Shown piece after piece: positions 1 through 9,379 of a stretch of 64,000 nucleotides of DNA (the stretch's first letter is position 1; each line of letters begins with the position of its first letter). Made by a program: the position numbers and the translations under genes. The notes beneath the pieces were generated by a model. That model saw only the letters and a list, made by a program, of their open reading frames with translations. It had not been told where the DNA came from and searched no databases. The DNA is from Burkholderiales bacterium (lineage in GTDB: Bacteria > Pseudomonadota > Gammaproteobacteria > Burkholderiales > Eutrophovitaceae), in contig DATMAN010000054.1 of the NCBI GenBank assembly GCA_035560005.1, forward strand, positions 1 through 64,000, given 5' to 3'.

Positions 1-3000
1 AACCGCAACGCGTCGATCGTGGTGGCGGCATCGGTTTCCAGCGAGGAGTTGCCGTTCAGGTTGTTGTAGACATAGTTCTCGATCCGGTCCTGCCCGCCGC
101 CGACGCCGAAGCGATACTCGTCCTGCCCGGTGCCGCCGTCGAGCGTGTCGTTGCCCGCCTCGCCATCCAGCACATCGTTGCCGGCATGGCCGTTGAGCGA
201 GTCGGCGCCGTTGCCGCCGTAAAGGGTGTCGTTGTCCTCTTCGCCGAGCAGGGTGTCGTTGTCGTCGCCTCCGATCAGTATGTCGTTGCCCAGCCCGCCG
301 TAGAGGATGTCGTTGCCGGCGCCGCCGTCGATCACATCGTCATCCACCAGTCCGGTGATCGTGTCGGCTCCGGAGGTTCCGGCCAGGGCCAGTTGGCTGA
401 GGTCGGCGCGGGTCCAGATCGTGCCGTCCTCGAAGCGCACCTCGTCGATGCCGTACTCCGAGTAGGCGCTGTCGCCGGTGAAATGGCCGCTGACGGTGAG
501 CGTCTCGCCGGTGGCGGTGATCGTCAGCACCAGATCGTTGCTGTTGCGCCGGGCGCTCACGTCGCCCGGGAGCACGCCCGCCTTGAAGCGCACCGCATCG
601 ACGGTCGTCGCCGCATCCGACTCGAGCGACCAGTTGCCGTTCATCGGATTGCGGACGTAGTTCTCGACCCTGTCCTGGCCGTCGCCGACACCGAACAGAT
701 AGACGTCGTTGCCCGTCCCGCCCACCAGCGTGTCGCCGCCCGCTCCGCCGTCGAGGACATCGTTGCCGGCATGGCCGTGCAGACTGTCGTTGCCTTCGCC
801 GCCCTGCAAGGTGTCGTTGCCACCCTGGCCCAACAGCAAGTCCGCCCCCGCCAGGCCGTCGATGACGTCGTCGCGGTCGGTAAAGCCGTAGACCGTGTCG
901 GCAGCCGCGCCTGCGGCGAGCGTCGCCGCGGCAAGCGCGTCCTGGTTCCAGACGGTGCCGTCGGCGAAGCGCACTTCGTCGATCGCGTAGGGGCCGAAGG
1001 CGAGGTCGGAGCTGAACTGGTTCTTCACCGTCACCGAGTCTGTGCCTCCCGCGACCGACAAGACGAGATCATCACCGCTGCGGCTTGCAGTCACATCTGC
1101 CGGCAGAATGCCTGAACTGAAGCTCAGCACGTCGATGGCGGTGGCGGCATCGCTCTCCGCGATCGGGCCGTAGTAGCCGCTGACGTAGTTCTCGATCGCA
1201 TCCTGCCCGTCGCCCGCGGCGAAGACATAGGTGTCGTTGCCGGTGCCGCCGCTCAATGTGTCGTTGCCGGCGCCGCCCGTGATGGTGTCGTTGCCGCCGC
1301 CGCCGTAGAGCGTGTCGTTGCTTCCCAGTCCGAGAACATCGTCCGCGGTGCCGTCGAAGCCGGTCAGGGTGTCGTCCGCGGGCGTGCCGGTCAGCACCGC
1401 CACGCGGATCGCCTCCTGGTTCCAGACCGTGCCGTCGGCAAAGCGCACTTCGTCGATGCCGTGCTGGGTGTAGGCCTGCCCTGACCAGAACTGCTCGTTG
1501 ATGGTAAGGCTCTCGCCGGTGTCGGCGATGGTGAGCACCAGGTCCGCGCCCACGCGCCTGGCCACAATGTCGGCAGGCAGCACGCCCGCCTTGAACTCGA
1601 CCGCGTCGGTGGTCGTGGCGGCATCGGTGAGCGCCGAGCCGTCCCACAGGTCGTAGTTGTCAATTTCGTCCTGGCCGTCACCGCGGCCGAAGAGAAAGGT
1701 GTCGTTGCCGGCGTCGCCGCGGGCGTAGTCGTCGCCCGCGCCGCCGTCGATCCGGTCGTCGCCTTCGTCGTCCCGCAGAGTGTCGTTGCCGGCGCCGCCG
1801 AGCAGGGTGTCGTCGCCGTCGCCGCCTTCGAGCACGTCGTTGCCGTCAAAACCCTCGATGGTGTCGTCGGTGTCGTCCAGCCCGAGCAGGGTGTCGGCGC
1901 CGGCAGTGCCGCTCATGACCATCTGGCGGACGATCTCGGGGGTCCACACCGTGCCGTCGGCAAAACGGATGTCGTCGATGCGGAACATGTTGTCCAGCGC
2001 ATTGCCGCCGAAGTAGGCTAGGATCGTGACCGTGTCGGTCGTACCTGCGACGCTCAACACAAGGTCGCTCCCGACCCGGCGGGCGCTGACATCGTTAGGA
2101 GAAATATCGGACTTGAAGAGCAGATCGTCCTGGGAGGCAACCGCTTCTTCCATCGACCAGCCGCCCAGGCCGTTGTAGTTGCGGATCAGGTCCTGGCCGT
2201 AGCCCGCACCGAAGATGTAGAGGTCGTGCCCGGCCCCGCCTTCCAGGTAGTCGTTGCCCGCGCCGCCGTCCAGGATGTCGTTGCCGTGCTCGCCGTACAG
2301 GCCCCCGCCGTTGTTCTGGTAGTCGGACCAGTGGGCGGTGCCGTCGTCGCCCGCGCCGCCGTAGATGCGATCGTTGCCCATGCCGCCGTGCACGCGGTCG
2401 ATTCCGGCGCCGGCGAAGATCGTGTCGTCGCCCTCGCCCCCGCCCTGGTTGTTGTTGTCGGCGGCGAGCACCAGCACGTCGTTGCCGTCGGTGCTCTGGA
2501 TCGAAGGACCCGCGGCGGCCTGGAAGCTAACGTTCATCTCGTCGTAGACCGCCTGAAGTTCCGGCGTGACGGTCAGGGTACGGAGATTTGTTTCAAGCAA
2601 CTCATCGCCGAACCAGCCGGCGGCAGGCAGAAACCCGGCCGTGTAGCGGTTGAACTCGATGAGATCGATCATGCCGTTGGCGGCGTTCTGGGTGATGCGA
2701 TCCTGGAACGCTGTATATACAGCGGAGAAGTCGAGCGAGGTGCCATCGACCGCGAGTTCGATAGAGTCGAGCAGCGGCTTGAAGCGGGTTTGCAGAATCA
2801 GGCCCTCGTAGATCGATTCCTTGAGCGCCGGGTAGCTCTGGTCGAGCAGGTCGATCTGGCCCTGGGACAGATTGAGGATGATGCCGCCGGGTTCCAGGTA
2901 GGCGCCGGTGTTCGGATCGGTGTCGGCTTCATCGACTCGCATGCCCTCGATGGCTGCCGCACCTTCGGCGGTTTCCCACGGGAAGGTGAAGAAGTAGCGG

Positions 3001-4442
3001 CCGTTGAAGGCTTCGAGGATGTAGAGCTTGCGCTCGAACTCTTCGACCAGCGCGTTCCATTGCGCATCGTAGATCGGCTCGCCGCCCGAGCCGGTGCCTG
3101 TAACGTGATCGACGGCGCGCTCGCGTCCGATCGACTCCCACTTGAGCCCATAGCCGTACGGGTTCTGCCCGGTGGCAAGCGCGTTGGTGGCGCGCTCTTC
3201 CATCGTCTCCATGCCCGCGGTGGCGGACCACTGTCCGAGCAGCGAATCGAGCAGCGCCAGTTGTGCCGCCCGCGTGGTTGCGGCGCTGTAGTCCTCCAGC
3301 GCGCTCTTGAGCGAAGTCGACTGGCTTGCCGCCTCCCACAGGTCGCGCACCTTGCCCGAGGCCTGCATGTTGGGGAGCGCGGTCACGCCTTCAGCGAGAG
3401 GAATCTGGTCGGTGAACTCGCGGTGGAAGGTGTCGACCGACAAATCGATGTCGGCCATCTGTCCGACATCGCCCAGGGTTCCGGAGGAGCCGTCGGTCCT
3501 AGTGTAGGTCCCCAGATCGGCGATGCGGTTGCCGTCGGAAAGAACCTGCGAGTGCTCCGTGACCTGCACGTTGATCGAGGCGATGCCGAGCGAGTCGAGC
3601 GTGAACAGCTCGCCCGACTGAGAAACCCCGTCCTGGTTCAGATCGCGCCAGATGCGCAGATCGTTCCAGCGGGCGTCTGCACTGTCTACGACGCCGTCCG
3701 AGTTGGTGTCTTCCTGGGCGAGAGCGGCAAAGCCGTCCGCGGCGGTGCCGCCACCGGAAAGCGGCGTGGAGTCGCCGAAGAGTTCGGCGCCGGTGTCGAT
3801 GGTGCCGTTGCCGTTGCGATCGAGAACGAGGAAGCCGTCATCCGACTGCACCCAGCCGGTGCCTTCCTGAATGCCGTCGCCGTTGTGGTCGAACACGATA
3901 CCGGACTGTGCAGCACCGACTGTTTCGAGGCCGTCCCCATCGAGGTCAAAGGTAAGGGGATCCGCTAACGCCACAACTCGTTGAGCCTGTTGCCAGAACC
4001 ACTCCACAGCCTGATCGACAGTCATTCTAAAGTAGTCGAACCCGTCAAACTTTCGCGGGTCAGAGGTTGGGTCAGTGATGAGTTTCCCTTGCATTAGCGC
4101 CTCGTGCGCAAGGCGTGCTGCTTCATCCTTGAGGTCTTGCGTAGTTGCCCATGGATGACCCTCGTAATAGTCGCGCAACCCCTGCGCAATCTGGCGCCCG
4201 ACCTGATTGTTGTACTGGTCCATGTTGTACTGCTCAGGTGTGCCTGGATGACTCGCTTCTCTGTAATCCCCAGCGAGTTGGGCGAAGTTGTCGCCATACC
4301 GGAAGGCCATCCATGCACTAGCATATGCGTGACGAAACGCATCAACCGAATCATCGTTTCCGTTGCCAGGAATGTTGTACTGAGACGCGTACTGGAAGGC
4401 CTCCGCAGTTAGCTCATTGGCCTTCTGTTCAAAATAGCTCAT
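1..4442 (-). CDS. RTX (hemolysin-type Ca-binding) secreted protein, C-terminus off the left edge
   Basis: About 1,480 codons are in the window and the frame is open through base 1, so the C-terminus and any secretion signal are missing. The ATG at 4442 is followed by MSYFEQKANEL. Residues about 30-90 contain DAFRHAYASAW and MDQYNNQVGRQIA, a spacing I associate with DUF6973-type domains (from memory, not searched). Around residues 160-250 are DxDGDG and DxNGNG segments of the FrpC/RTX type. A long region without repeats follows. From about residue 655 there are five blocks of GGxGxDxLxGG nonapeptides separated by linkers of about 90 residues containing the motif DEVRF.DGT.W. Glycine-rich nonapeptides bind calcium in a beta-roll after type I secretion. 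It lies downstream of an HlyB-like exporter and a small exported protein, on the same strand. It could be a toxin, adhesin or surface-layer-like protein; the sequence does not decide. Confidence 0.88.
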   Translation of the reverse strand, partial: MSYFEQKANELTAEAFQYASQYNIPGNGNDDSVDAFRHAYASAWMAFRYGDNFAQLAGDYREASHPGTPEQYNMDQYNNQVGRQIAQGLRDYYEGHPWATTQDLKDEAARLAHEALMQGKLITDPTSDPRKFDGFDYFRMTVDQAVEWFWQQAQRVVALADPLTFDLDGDGLETVGAAQSGIVFDHNGDGIQEGTGWVQSDDGFLVLDRNGNGTIDTGAELFGDSTPLSGGGTAADGFAALAQEDTNSDGVVDSADARWNDLRIWRDLNQDGVSQSGELFTLDSLGIASINVQVTEHSQVLSDGNRIADLGTYTRTDGSSGTLGDVGQMADIDLSVDTFHREFTDQIPLAEGVTALPNMQASGKVRDLWEAASQSTSLKSALEDYSAATTRAAQLALLDSLLGQWSATAGMETMEERATNALATGQNPYGYGLKWESIGRERAVDHVTGTGSGGEPIYDAQWNALVEEFERKLYILEAFNGRYFFTFPWETAEGAAAIEGMRVDEADTDPNTGAYLEPGGIILNLSQGQIDLLDQSYPALKESIYEGLILQTRFKPLLDSIELAVDGTSLDFSAVYTAFQDRITQNAANGMIDLIEFNRYTAGFLPAAGWFGDELLETNLRTLTVTPELQAVYDEMNVSFQAAAGPSIQSTDGNDVLVLAADNNNQGGGEGDDTIFAGAGIDRVHGGMGNDRIYGGAGDDGTAHWSDYQNNGGGLYGEHGNDILDGGAGNDYLEGGAGHDLYIFGAGYGQDLIRNYNGLGGWSMEEAVASQDDLLFKSDISPNDVSARRVGSDLVLSVAGTTDTVTILAYFGGNALDNMFRIDDIRFADGTVWTPEIVRQMVMSGTAGADTLLGLDDTDDTIEGFDGNDVLEGGDGDDTLLGGAGNDTLRDDEGDDRIDGGAGDDYARGDAGNDTFLFGRGDGQDEIDNYDLWDGSALTDAATTTDAVEFKAGVLPADIVARRVGADLVLTIADTGESLTINEQFWSGQAYTQHGIDEVRFADGTVWNQEAIRVAVLTGTPADDTLTGFDGTADDVLGLGSNDTLYGGGGNDTITGGAGNDTLSGGTGNDTYVFAAGDGQDAIENYVSGYYGPIAESDAATAIDVLSFSSGILPADVTASRSGDDLVLSVAGGTDSVTVKNQFSSDLAFGPYAIDEVRFADGTVWNQDALAAATLAAGAAADTVYGFTDRDDVIDGLAGADLLLGQGGNDTLQGGEGNDSLHGHAGNDVLDGGAGGDTLVGGTGNDVYLFGVGDGQDRVENYVRNPMNGNWSLESDAATTVDAVRFKAGVLPGDVSARRNSNDLVLTITATGETLTVSGHFTGDSAYSEYGIDEVRFEDGTIWTRADLSQLALAGTSGADTITGLVDDDVIDGGAGNDILYGGLGNDILIGGDDNDTLLGEEDNDTLYGGNGADSLNGHAGNDVLDGEAGNDTLDGGTGQDEYRFGVGGGQDRIENYVYNNLNGNSSLETDAATTIDALR
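60..2480 (-). repeat. Tandem RTX module array within the RTX gene
   Basis: Five glycine-rich RTX blocks lie at roughly 85-400, 690-910, 1200-1390, 1680-1915 and 2205-2480. Four linkers sit between them, and each encodes a near-identical DEVRF.DGT.W segment. The matching anchors start at 421, 955, 1429 and 1951, so the module period is 534, 474 and 522 bases. The pattern indicates growth by duplication of a unit of about 160-178 residues. Linkers of this type are known as hemolysin-type calcium-binding-related domains. Confidence 0.85.
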
Positions 4443-4469
4443 CTGTTGCTCTCCTAGTTTCTCTAAACG

Positions 4470-4988
4470 TCAGTTGCTTTTCTCTCCAACAATACTCATG
4501 AGTCTCTTCTGCAGATCGATCTGGTATCGCGCGCCTTCGCGTCGTATGCATGTGGGTGGATCGCTAGAATGCCGAAAACCAATGTCAGATCTCAAAACAC
4601 GGATTGGTGTGAACTCACCTTCGTCAACTAGAAGAAGAGTCCACGCGCGCTCATCGTTTATCCACGGAATAGCCTCAGGCGCGTTGAACTTCACGCTCAG
4701 AGCCTCTTGTATCCAAAGGCCGTACGGATTTACTAAGCACGCTGCTTTCCATTCAAAGGGGACAAGACTCGCTAACTCCCCCGAAGTTAGTTTGCGATCC
4801 ATCGCTCCTATAAGTCGCTCTCTAAACGCGGCGCTTCTCTCGTTGATTAGTTTGCTGTTCACAACCTGAACTGAAGTACTTGGGGTACCGGACATAGCCT
4901 GTCCTTTCTCCGCAGAAAGGCAGTTTACGGTAACAAAGAAAGCGCCGACGAGAGCGAAAACACTCCTCCAAAGAGGGGCACCCTTCAT
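4470..4988 (-). CDS. Small exported protein between the exporter and the RTX gene, unknown function
   Basis: 172 residues from the ATG at 4988. I do not recognise the family. The chosen start puts a signal peptide at the N-terminus (MKGAPLWRSVFALVGAFF, then a likely cleavage after LSA). The open frame extends further upstream, but that stretch overlaps the end of the ABC gene and has no signal-like character. The mature part is mixed alpha/beta with a few Cys and Trp residues and no visible catalytic motif. It ends 27 bases before the RTX start, so it is probably co-transcribed with it. One reading is an immunity or accessory protein for the RTX product. That rests only on position. Base composition is lower in GC than in most neighbours. 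Confidence 0.6.
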   Translation of the reverse strand: MKGAPLWRSVFALVGAFFVTVNCLSAEKGQAMSGTPSTSVQVVNSKLINERSAAFRERLIGAMDRKLTSGELASLVPFEWKAACLVNPYGLWIQEALSVKFNAPEAIPWINDERAWTLLLVDEGEFTPIRVLRSDIGFRHSSDPPTCIRREGARYQIDLQKRLMSIVGEKSN

Positions 4989-5109
4989 CGGCTTCAGTTC
5001 GGTATTGCGTCCAACTTCATTCCAGATCCAATGAGACTCGAGCAACTTGTGAACGCTCTTAGCTTCTCTCATGATTCCTCCAGCGTGACGAACCATCTTA
5101 AAACCGCTG

Positions 5110-7289
5110 CTACCCAAGAAACCGATGCCCCACATTCTCTTTTTTTAAAAAAGAAAACGTCTCCACGTTCTCGATACCACCCTTTAGTTCATGCGTAATG
5201 AGCAGGATGGTCACATTTCCTCGAAGAGAATTGATCGTCCGACCGATGGCGTTCGCCGTTTCTTTGTCGAGGTTGCTGGTCGCTTCGTCGAGGATCAGGA
5301 TCGGCGGGCGCTTGAGCAGCGCTCTCGCGATGGCGATGCGCTGCTTCTGCCCGCCCGAGAGTCCCGCGCCGTGCTCGCCGATCTCGCTCTGGTAGCCCTG
5401 CGGCAGAGCTTCGATGACTTCGTGGATTCCCGCCGCTTTGCAGGCGAGCACGATGTCCTCGAAGCTCGCGTGCGGGTTGCCCATGACGATGTTGTCGTAG
5501 ATTGTTCCAGAGAAGAGCACGGTTTCTTGCGGCACCACGCCGAAGTGGCTCCGAAGTTCATTGGCTGAAAGGTGCTGGATGTCGCGGCCGTCGATCCTGA
5601 TCGCGCCTTCCGTCGGCTGGTAGAAGCCCTGCAACAGTTTGGCAAGCGTGCTCTTGCCGCAGCCCGAGGGACCCATGATCGCGAGGCATTGGCCGGGCTC
5701 GACTGTCATATCCAGGTTCCGGTAGAGCCACGGCAGCTTGTCGGAGTAGCGGAAGCCCAGGCCCCGGATCTCGATCCTGCCCCGCCGTACATTCTCACGG
5801 CTGGGAATAACCGAATAGGGTTCTTTCGGCGCATTCATCAGGTCGCCCAGCCTTTTGACCGCGATGCCCGCCTGCTGGAATTCTTGCCACAGGCCGACGA
5901 GCCGTAGCATCGGTTGGGAGAGCCTTCCGGCGAACATCTGAAAGGCGACCAGCATGCCGATGGTAAAGCCGATTTCCTGCATGACCATCCAGGCGCCTAC
6001 GCACAGGATCGAGAGGGTGAGAAGCTGTTCGAGCGCCTGCGCCGCCACTTGATACGTGTTGCCGAGCTGGCGGGCCCGGAAGGTGGCCTTGAGATACGAG
6101 CCGAGATAGTCCCCGAAGCGGCTGTCGAGCTGGGGTTCCATCTGCAGCGACTTCACCGTCTCCAGCCCGCCGATGTATTCGGTGAGAAAGGCCTGGTTGC
6201 GGGCCCCGAGCAGGAACTGCTCGTTCAGACGGCTGCGGATCATGGGTGCCACCGCCAGGCTCAGGCCCACGATGAGCGCGAGGATCGCCACGGCGAGCAG
6301 GCTCAACTGCCAACTGTAATAGAACATGATGGCAATGAAGATCGCCATGAAGGGGAGATCCAGCATCAGCGTCACCGCCGCGCTGGCGAGAAACTCCCGG
6401 ATGGTCTCCACCCCCTGGATGCGGGCCACGAGGATGCCGGTGGGCCTTCGCTCGAAGAACTGCGGCGGCAGCCGGAACAGGTGTTGGAAGACCTGGGTGG
6501 CGAGCACAGCGTCGATCCGGTTGCCGGTGTGCAGGATCAGGTACTGCCTGACCCAGCTCATCACAGCGGTGAAGACCAGAAAGACTCCAAGGGCCAGTCC
6601 GATCACGGTCAGGGTGTTCAGCGTGTGATGCGTTATCACCTTGTCGATGACCACTTGGGTAAAGAGCGGGGTGGCCAAGGCCATCAGCTGGATGGCGAGC
6701 GAGGCAACCAGCACGTCGCGGAAGATCCTGCGGTGCTTGAGCAGTTCGGGGATGAACCAGCGGAAGCCGAATGCCCGGGCGGCAGCCGGCGAATCGGGGT
6801 CTTCGACCGGCTTCTCTTTGGGCGCGGCGCGAAGCACGTGCCCGGCAAAGCGCGCTGCGAACTCGCCCAGGGGCAGGATCTTATGTCCCGGCTGGCCCTG
6901 CTCCAGGAACGCAACCCGCCCTTCTTCCAGCCGGAGCACGAAGGCGAACACGAACCGCCGCGTCGGCTCGGCGTCGAGTTGCGGCTCGCGTCCCGAAGCC
7001 GTCAGCAGCGCCGCGAAAGGCGCGCCAAGCTTTGCCAGCGCAGAGGCAGCGCGGCTTCAAACCGGGCCTTGAGTCCCAGCGCACCAGCCGCGCGCAACAA
7101 CGTCTTGTCAGCCAAAGGCGGCAGCAACTCCTTGGAGAGCAGCGCGGGATCGAATGGAATCCTGTGGTACTGGCAGAAGGCCGATAGCACCCAGAGAGCC
7201 GATTCTCGCGTGAATTCAGAGTTCTGGCTCTGATATGCGGTTGGCGCGAACCGCTGATTCTCGCTGCGCTGTGCTGCCTCGATGGTCAC
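5110..7289 (-). CDS. Type I secretion ABC exporter (HlyB-like), interrupted by a frameshift
   Basis: This should be one gene of about 720 residues. From the GTG at 7289 the first frame encodes a C39-like N-terminal domain (ESALWVLSAFCQYHRI, with Ala where a peptidase would have Cys) and stops near 7002. A second frame carries on without loss from about 7025 down to 5110: the rest of the C39-like domain, six-helix ABC membrane domain, then Walker A GPSGCGKST, signature LSGGQKQRIAIARALL, Walker B LILDEATSNLD and H-loop His in LLITHEL. The longest uninterrupted part starts at a GTG at 6951 (613 aa). The C-terminal 30 residues after the H-loop are unlike the usual HlyB tail and read through a T6A7 run near 5147. 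The degenerate C39 domain is typical of RTX exporters, which fits the RTX gene downstream. The membrane-fusion and TolC partners are not in the window. The break is either a true mutation or an assembly error. Confidence 0.85.
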
Positions 7290-7599
7290 TTATTGGTCTG
7301 GGCTAGATTTTCAAAGCGGGTCCGAAATGCAACTTACATGCCGACGAGAAACATTCCCGGCCCTGCCTCCTGGCATTGTTTCAACACAGAATCGTAAGGT
7401 CCTGACGTGAATCCGTTGTTAAAGATTCGACCGCTTCATGTCGTCCGAGAACGACAAGGCCTTGCGTCGTCAGCGCAACCGAATTTCGGCAACACTAAGC
7501 GCAAGAGCGTCGCATCAACGAGCGCCGACTTTGCGCGCTCGTTGGATGAACATTCAATGGGGTTTCGCCTGAAGTGCGCTCAGGAAATTCCTGATTGAC
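7290..7599. other. Intergenic, upstream of the ABC exporter
   Basis: About 310 bases with no gene I can support. A 63-codon frame on the plus strand (7407-7598) has no recognisable features. The stretch should hold the promoter of the secretion unit, but I see no convincing -35/-10 pair. Confidence 0.4.
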
Positions 7600-8045
7600 C
7601 ACCTGCGACACTCTTGTCCAATCTTTTCCAGTAGGCGACCTTCCGTTACAACCGCTCTTTCAAGTCGCCTAACTGGCGGATGCGCAAGGCACCTCTGGCG
7701 CGGGCTGCGCGGGAAGACTTCTTCTCCGGCGCGAATCGGACCCGGCGCACCGTCGGTGACGACGAGCACTGGATCGGCCAGGTTGCGCCTTGGAATCTCT
7801 CGGGAAGTCGCGGCAGCTCGCCGTGTCCTCTTTGGTGCCCGGCGCCAAGCCGAGGAACACTTTGTGCCCCGTCTCGGTGAGCCCTCAGGCCGCGAGCACT
7901 GCCTCGCGGGCTGGCCCAAGTGCAGCTTCTCGGCAATGCCGTCGACGAACAGGTAGAGCACCTTAGAATTTGGCAAGATCCCGGCTCGCAAAGGCCTGGT
8001 ACTCAGCCCACTACCGCTCGGTCATGTCGCTCAGCCGGCATGGCT
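7600..8045 (-). pseudogene. IS256-family (mutator-type) transposase remnant
   Basis: Fragments of an IS256-type transposase appear in order but in different frames. Near 8000 is WAEYQAFASRDLAKF followed by a stop, then VLYLFVDGIAEKLHLGQ in the next frame (about 7965-7915). Next comes FLGLAPGTKEDTASCRDF (about 7860-7805), then VLVVTDGAPG, EEVFPRSPRQRCLAH near 7760-7670. Both ends of the transposase are missing and at least two frameshifts and one stop are visible, so it cannot be active. I see no terminal inverted repeats. The upstream edge at about 8045 abuts the truncated copy of the 5' end of the 105-aa gene at 9871-10188. Confidence 0.8.
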
Positions 8046-8053
8046 CCGAAGCT

Positions 8054-8117
8054 CGCTGCCCGCGCCGACGATAAGTGCGAGACATGACGAAGCCTCCTTT
8101 TCGGAATAGCTACGTCA
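8054..8117. repeat. 64-bp direct repeat, copy 1 (truncated 5' end of a gene)
   Basis: The bases are nearly identical to 10157-10221. On the minus strand the repeat carries a strong Shine-Dalgarno AAGGAGG, an ATG and the codons MSRTYRRRGQR of the 105-aa gene at 9871-10188. After that it runs directly into transposase remnant sequence. It is therefore a broken duplicate of the start of that gene. Confidence 0.8.
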
Positions 8118-8152
8118 CGCGTTCGTTCCTTTCTCGCCGAACTCGTTAAGCG

Positions 8153-8362
8153 TTATGCCGCCTTAAGCACGAAGTCGACGTGCACCGCATCGAACGGAAA
8201 TTCGGTCTCCCCGTCCGCGGTCTTCCTCAGCACGCCGGCAGCGAGCAAGGCGTGCACGTCACCGTGGACGGCTCTTACGTCCCGCCCGACTCGACCTGCT
8301 GCCTCGCGAAGCGTCACCGAGCCGCCGCCGGCCATGGCCTTGAGCAGGTCCCAACGCTTCAT
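8153..8362 (-). CDS. Winged-helix DNA-binding protein fragment (HVO_A0114/TumA-like)
   Basis: 69 residues: MKRWDLLKAMAGG then SLREAAGRVGRDVRAVHGDV-like helix-turn-helix (here VTLREAAGRVGRDVRAV) and the ending FPFDAVHVDFVLKAA. This matches the C-terminal half of small wHTH regulators that often serve as antitoxins. Family members I recall are about 100-120 residues, with an N-terminal part before RWDLL. Here an in-frame stop lies five codons upstream of the ATG at 8362, so the N-terminus is missing and no cognate toxin is adjacent. It is probably a decayed remnant, though the winged helix itself is intact. Confidence 0.55.
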   Translation of the reverse strand: MKRWDLLKAMAGGGSVTLREAAGRVGRDVRAVHGDVHALLAAGVLRKTADGETEFPFDAVHVDFVLKAA

Positions 8363-8648
8363 CTCGCTTCGCTCTTACGCTGCATTTCGCCCGTGCAATC
8401 GATCGCTTCGGGCGCGACAGGATCCGCTATGTGTGGCTAAAGGTCGACACATGTTTGGAACTGCAGACTGTTTTCGACGTGCCAGCTACGCCCCCACGGC
8501 CGAGCGGATGCGTCTTCTGAACTCCGACGCCTTGTGCGCTGTCACGCACGCCCGGGCGCCTCTCGCGACGCATCGAGCCCGCCGAATTGCACGGGCGGAC
8601 GCGCATTAACCTGGTCCGTGATGTCACCCGCAGCGGCTGGCGGGCAGG

Positions 8649-9002
8649 GTGCCTTCGACCTCGCTGTTGCACGGCCGGATGTCGAAGAAGCGGCGCGCTG
8701 CGGTAATCGAAGCTCTTGACGCGCTCGCCCCGGAGACACCTCGCGTGCTGCTTGCCACCGGCAAGCTCATCGGCGAAGGCTTCGATCATCCGCCGCTGGA
8801 TACCTTGATCCTGGCCATACCAACCTCTTGGAAAGGAACGCTGCAGCAATATGCCGGGCGCCTCCATCGGGAACACGCGGCCAAGGATCGTGTGCGCATC
8901 TACGACTACGTCGATGCCGGGCACCCGGCCCTGCTGAGGACGTGGGGCAAACGCCAGCGCGGGTATCGCGCGATGGAATACACGATCAACGCTGAAACGT
9001 AG
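8649..9002 (+). pseudogene. C-terminal remnant of a DEAD/DEAH (SF2) helicase
   Basis: 117 codons matching only the end of an SF2 helicase C-terminal domain. VLLATGKLIGEGFDHPPLDT is followed by SWKGTLQQYAGRLHREH, which holds the motif VI Q..GR..R, then RIYDYVD and RQRGYRAMEYTI. Large helicases of this type, including those in TOTE-like conflict systems and type III restriction-like proteins, have hundreds of residues upstream carrying Walker A and B. Here nothing recognisable precedes the GTG at 8649. The fragment is in a cluster of other broken genes, which fits the debris of a lost defence or mobile island. Confidence 0.7.
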
Positions 9003-9079
9003 AACGAGCACGGTTCGGACACTCGGGCGGTCGCGCGGCCCGGTGACAAATGTCACCCCAGCGCCTACAATTCGTTCTT

Positions 9080-9379
9080 ATGAAAACCGTCACCATCCGA
9101 GATTTCCGTACCCGCCCGAGGCAGGTTCGCGATGCGCTCAGGCGCGAGCGCGAAGCCGTGTTGACGGCGAACGGGAGTCCGGTCGCCGTTATGATCCCGG
9201 TCGACGCCGGCTCGATCGACCAGACGCTCGAAATCTTGCGCCGCGCCCGCGCCCTCGAGGCCGTTCGGGCGATCCGGCAGGAAAGCCGACGGCGAGGCCT
9301 CGCCGGAATGTCGCTGAAAAACATCGACGCCATCATTGCGAAAGCTCGTAAGGCACGATCCCGCCGCGCCGCGGGATGA
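9080..9379 (+). CDS. Type II antitoxin, Phd/YefM-like
   Basis: 99 residues from the ATG at 9080 (MKTVTIRDFRTRPRQVRDAL...VLTANGSPVAVMIPVD). The N-terminus has the Phd/YefM layout: a short strand, then an R/N-helix, then a V..NG.PVAVMIP hairpin. The C-terminal half is basic and helical and would wrap and neutralise the toxin. The last codon overlaps the toxin start by ATGA, so the two are translationally coupled. Such antitoxins bind their own promoter, and the sequence just upstream would be the operator. A longer reading from 9050 adds ten residues that do not look like the family. Confidence 0.8.
   Translation: MKTVTIRDFRTRPRQVRDALRREREAVLTANGSPVAVMIPVDAGSIDQTLEILRRARALEAVRAIRQESRRRGLAGMSLKNIDAIIAKARKARSRRAAG

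Noticed and set aside
1..2480. CRISPR-like spacing in the regular repeats
   Set aside because: The periodicity is 27 bases of glycine-rich coding repeats in frame, with no constant repeat and no unique spacers.
2226..3968. 580-codon open frame on the plus strand
   Set aside because: It is exactly antisense and in phase with the RTX gene. High GC at third positions removes stops, and the translation has no family character.
7407..7598. 63-codon frame upstream of the ABC exporter
   Set aside because: No ribosome site, no domain and no conserved pattern; treated as intergenic.
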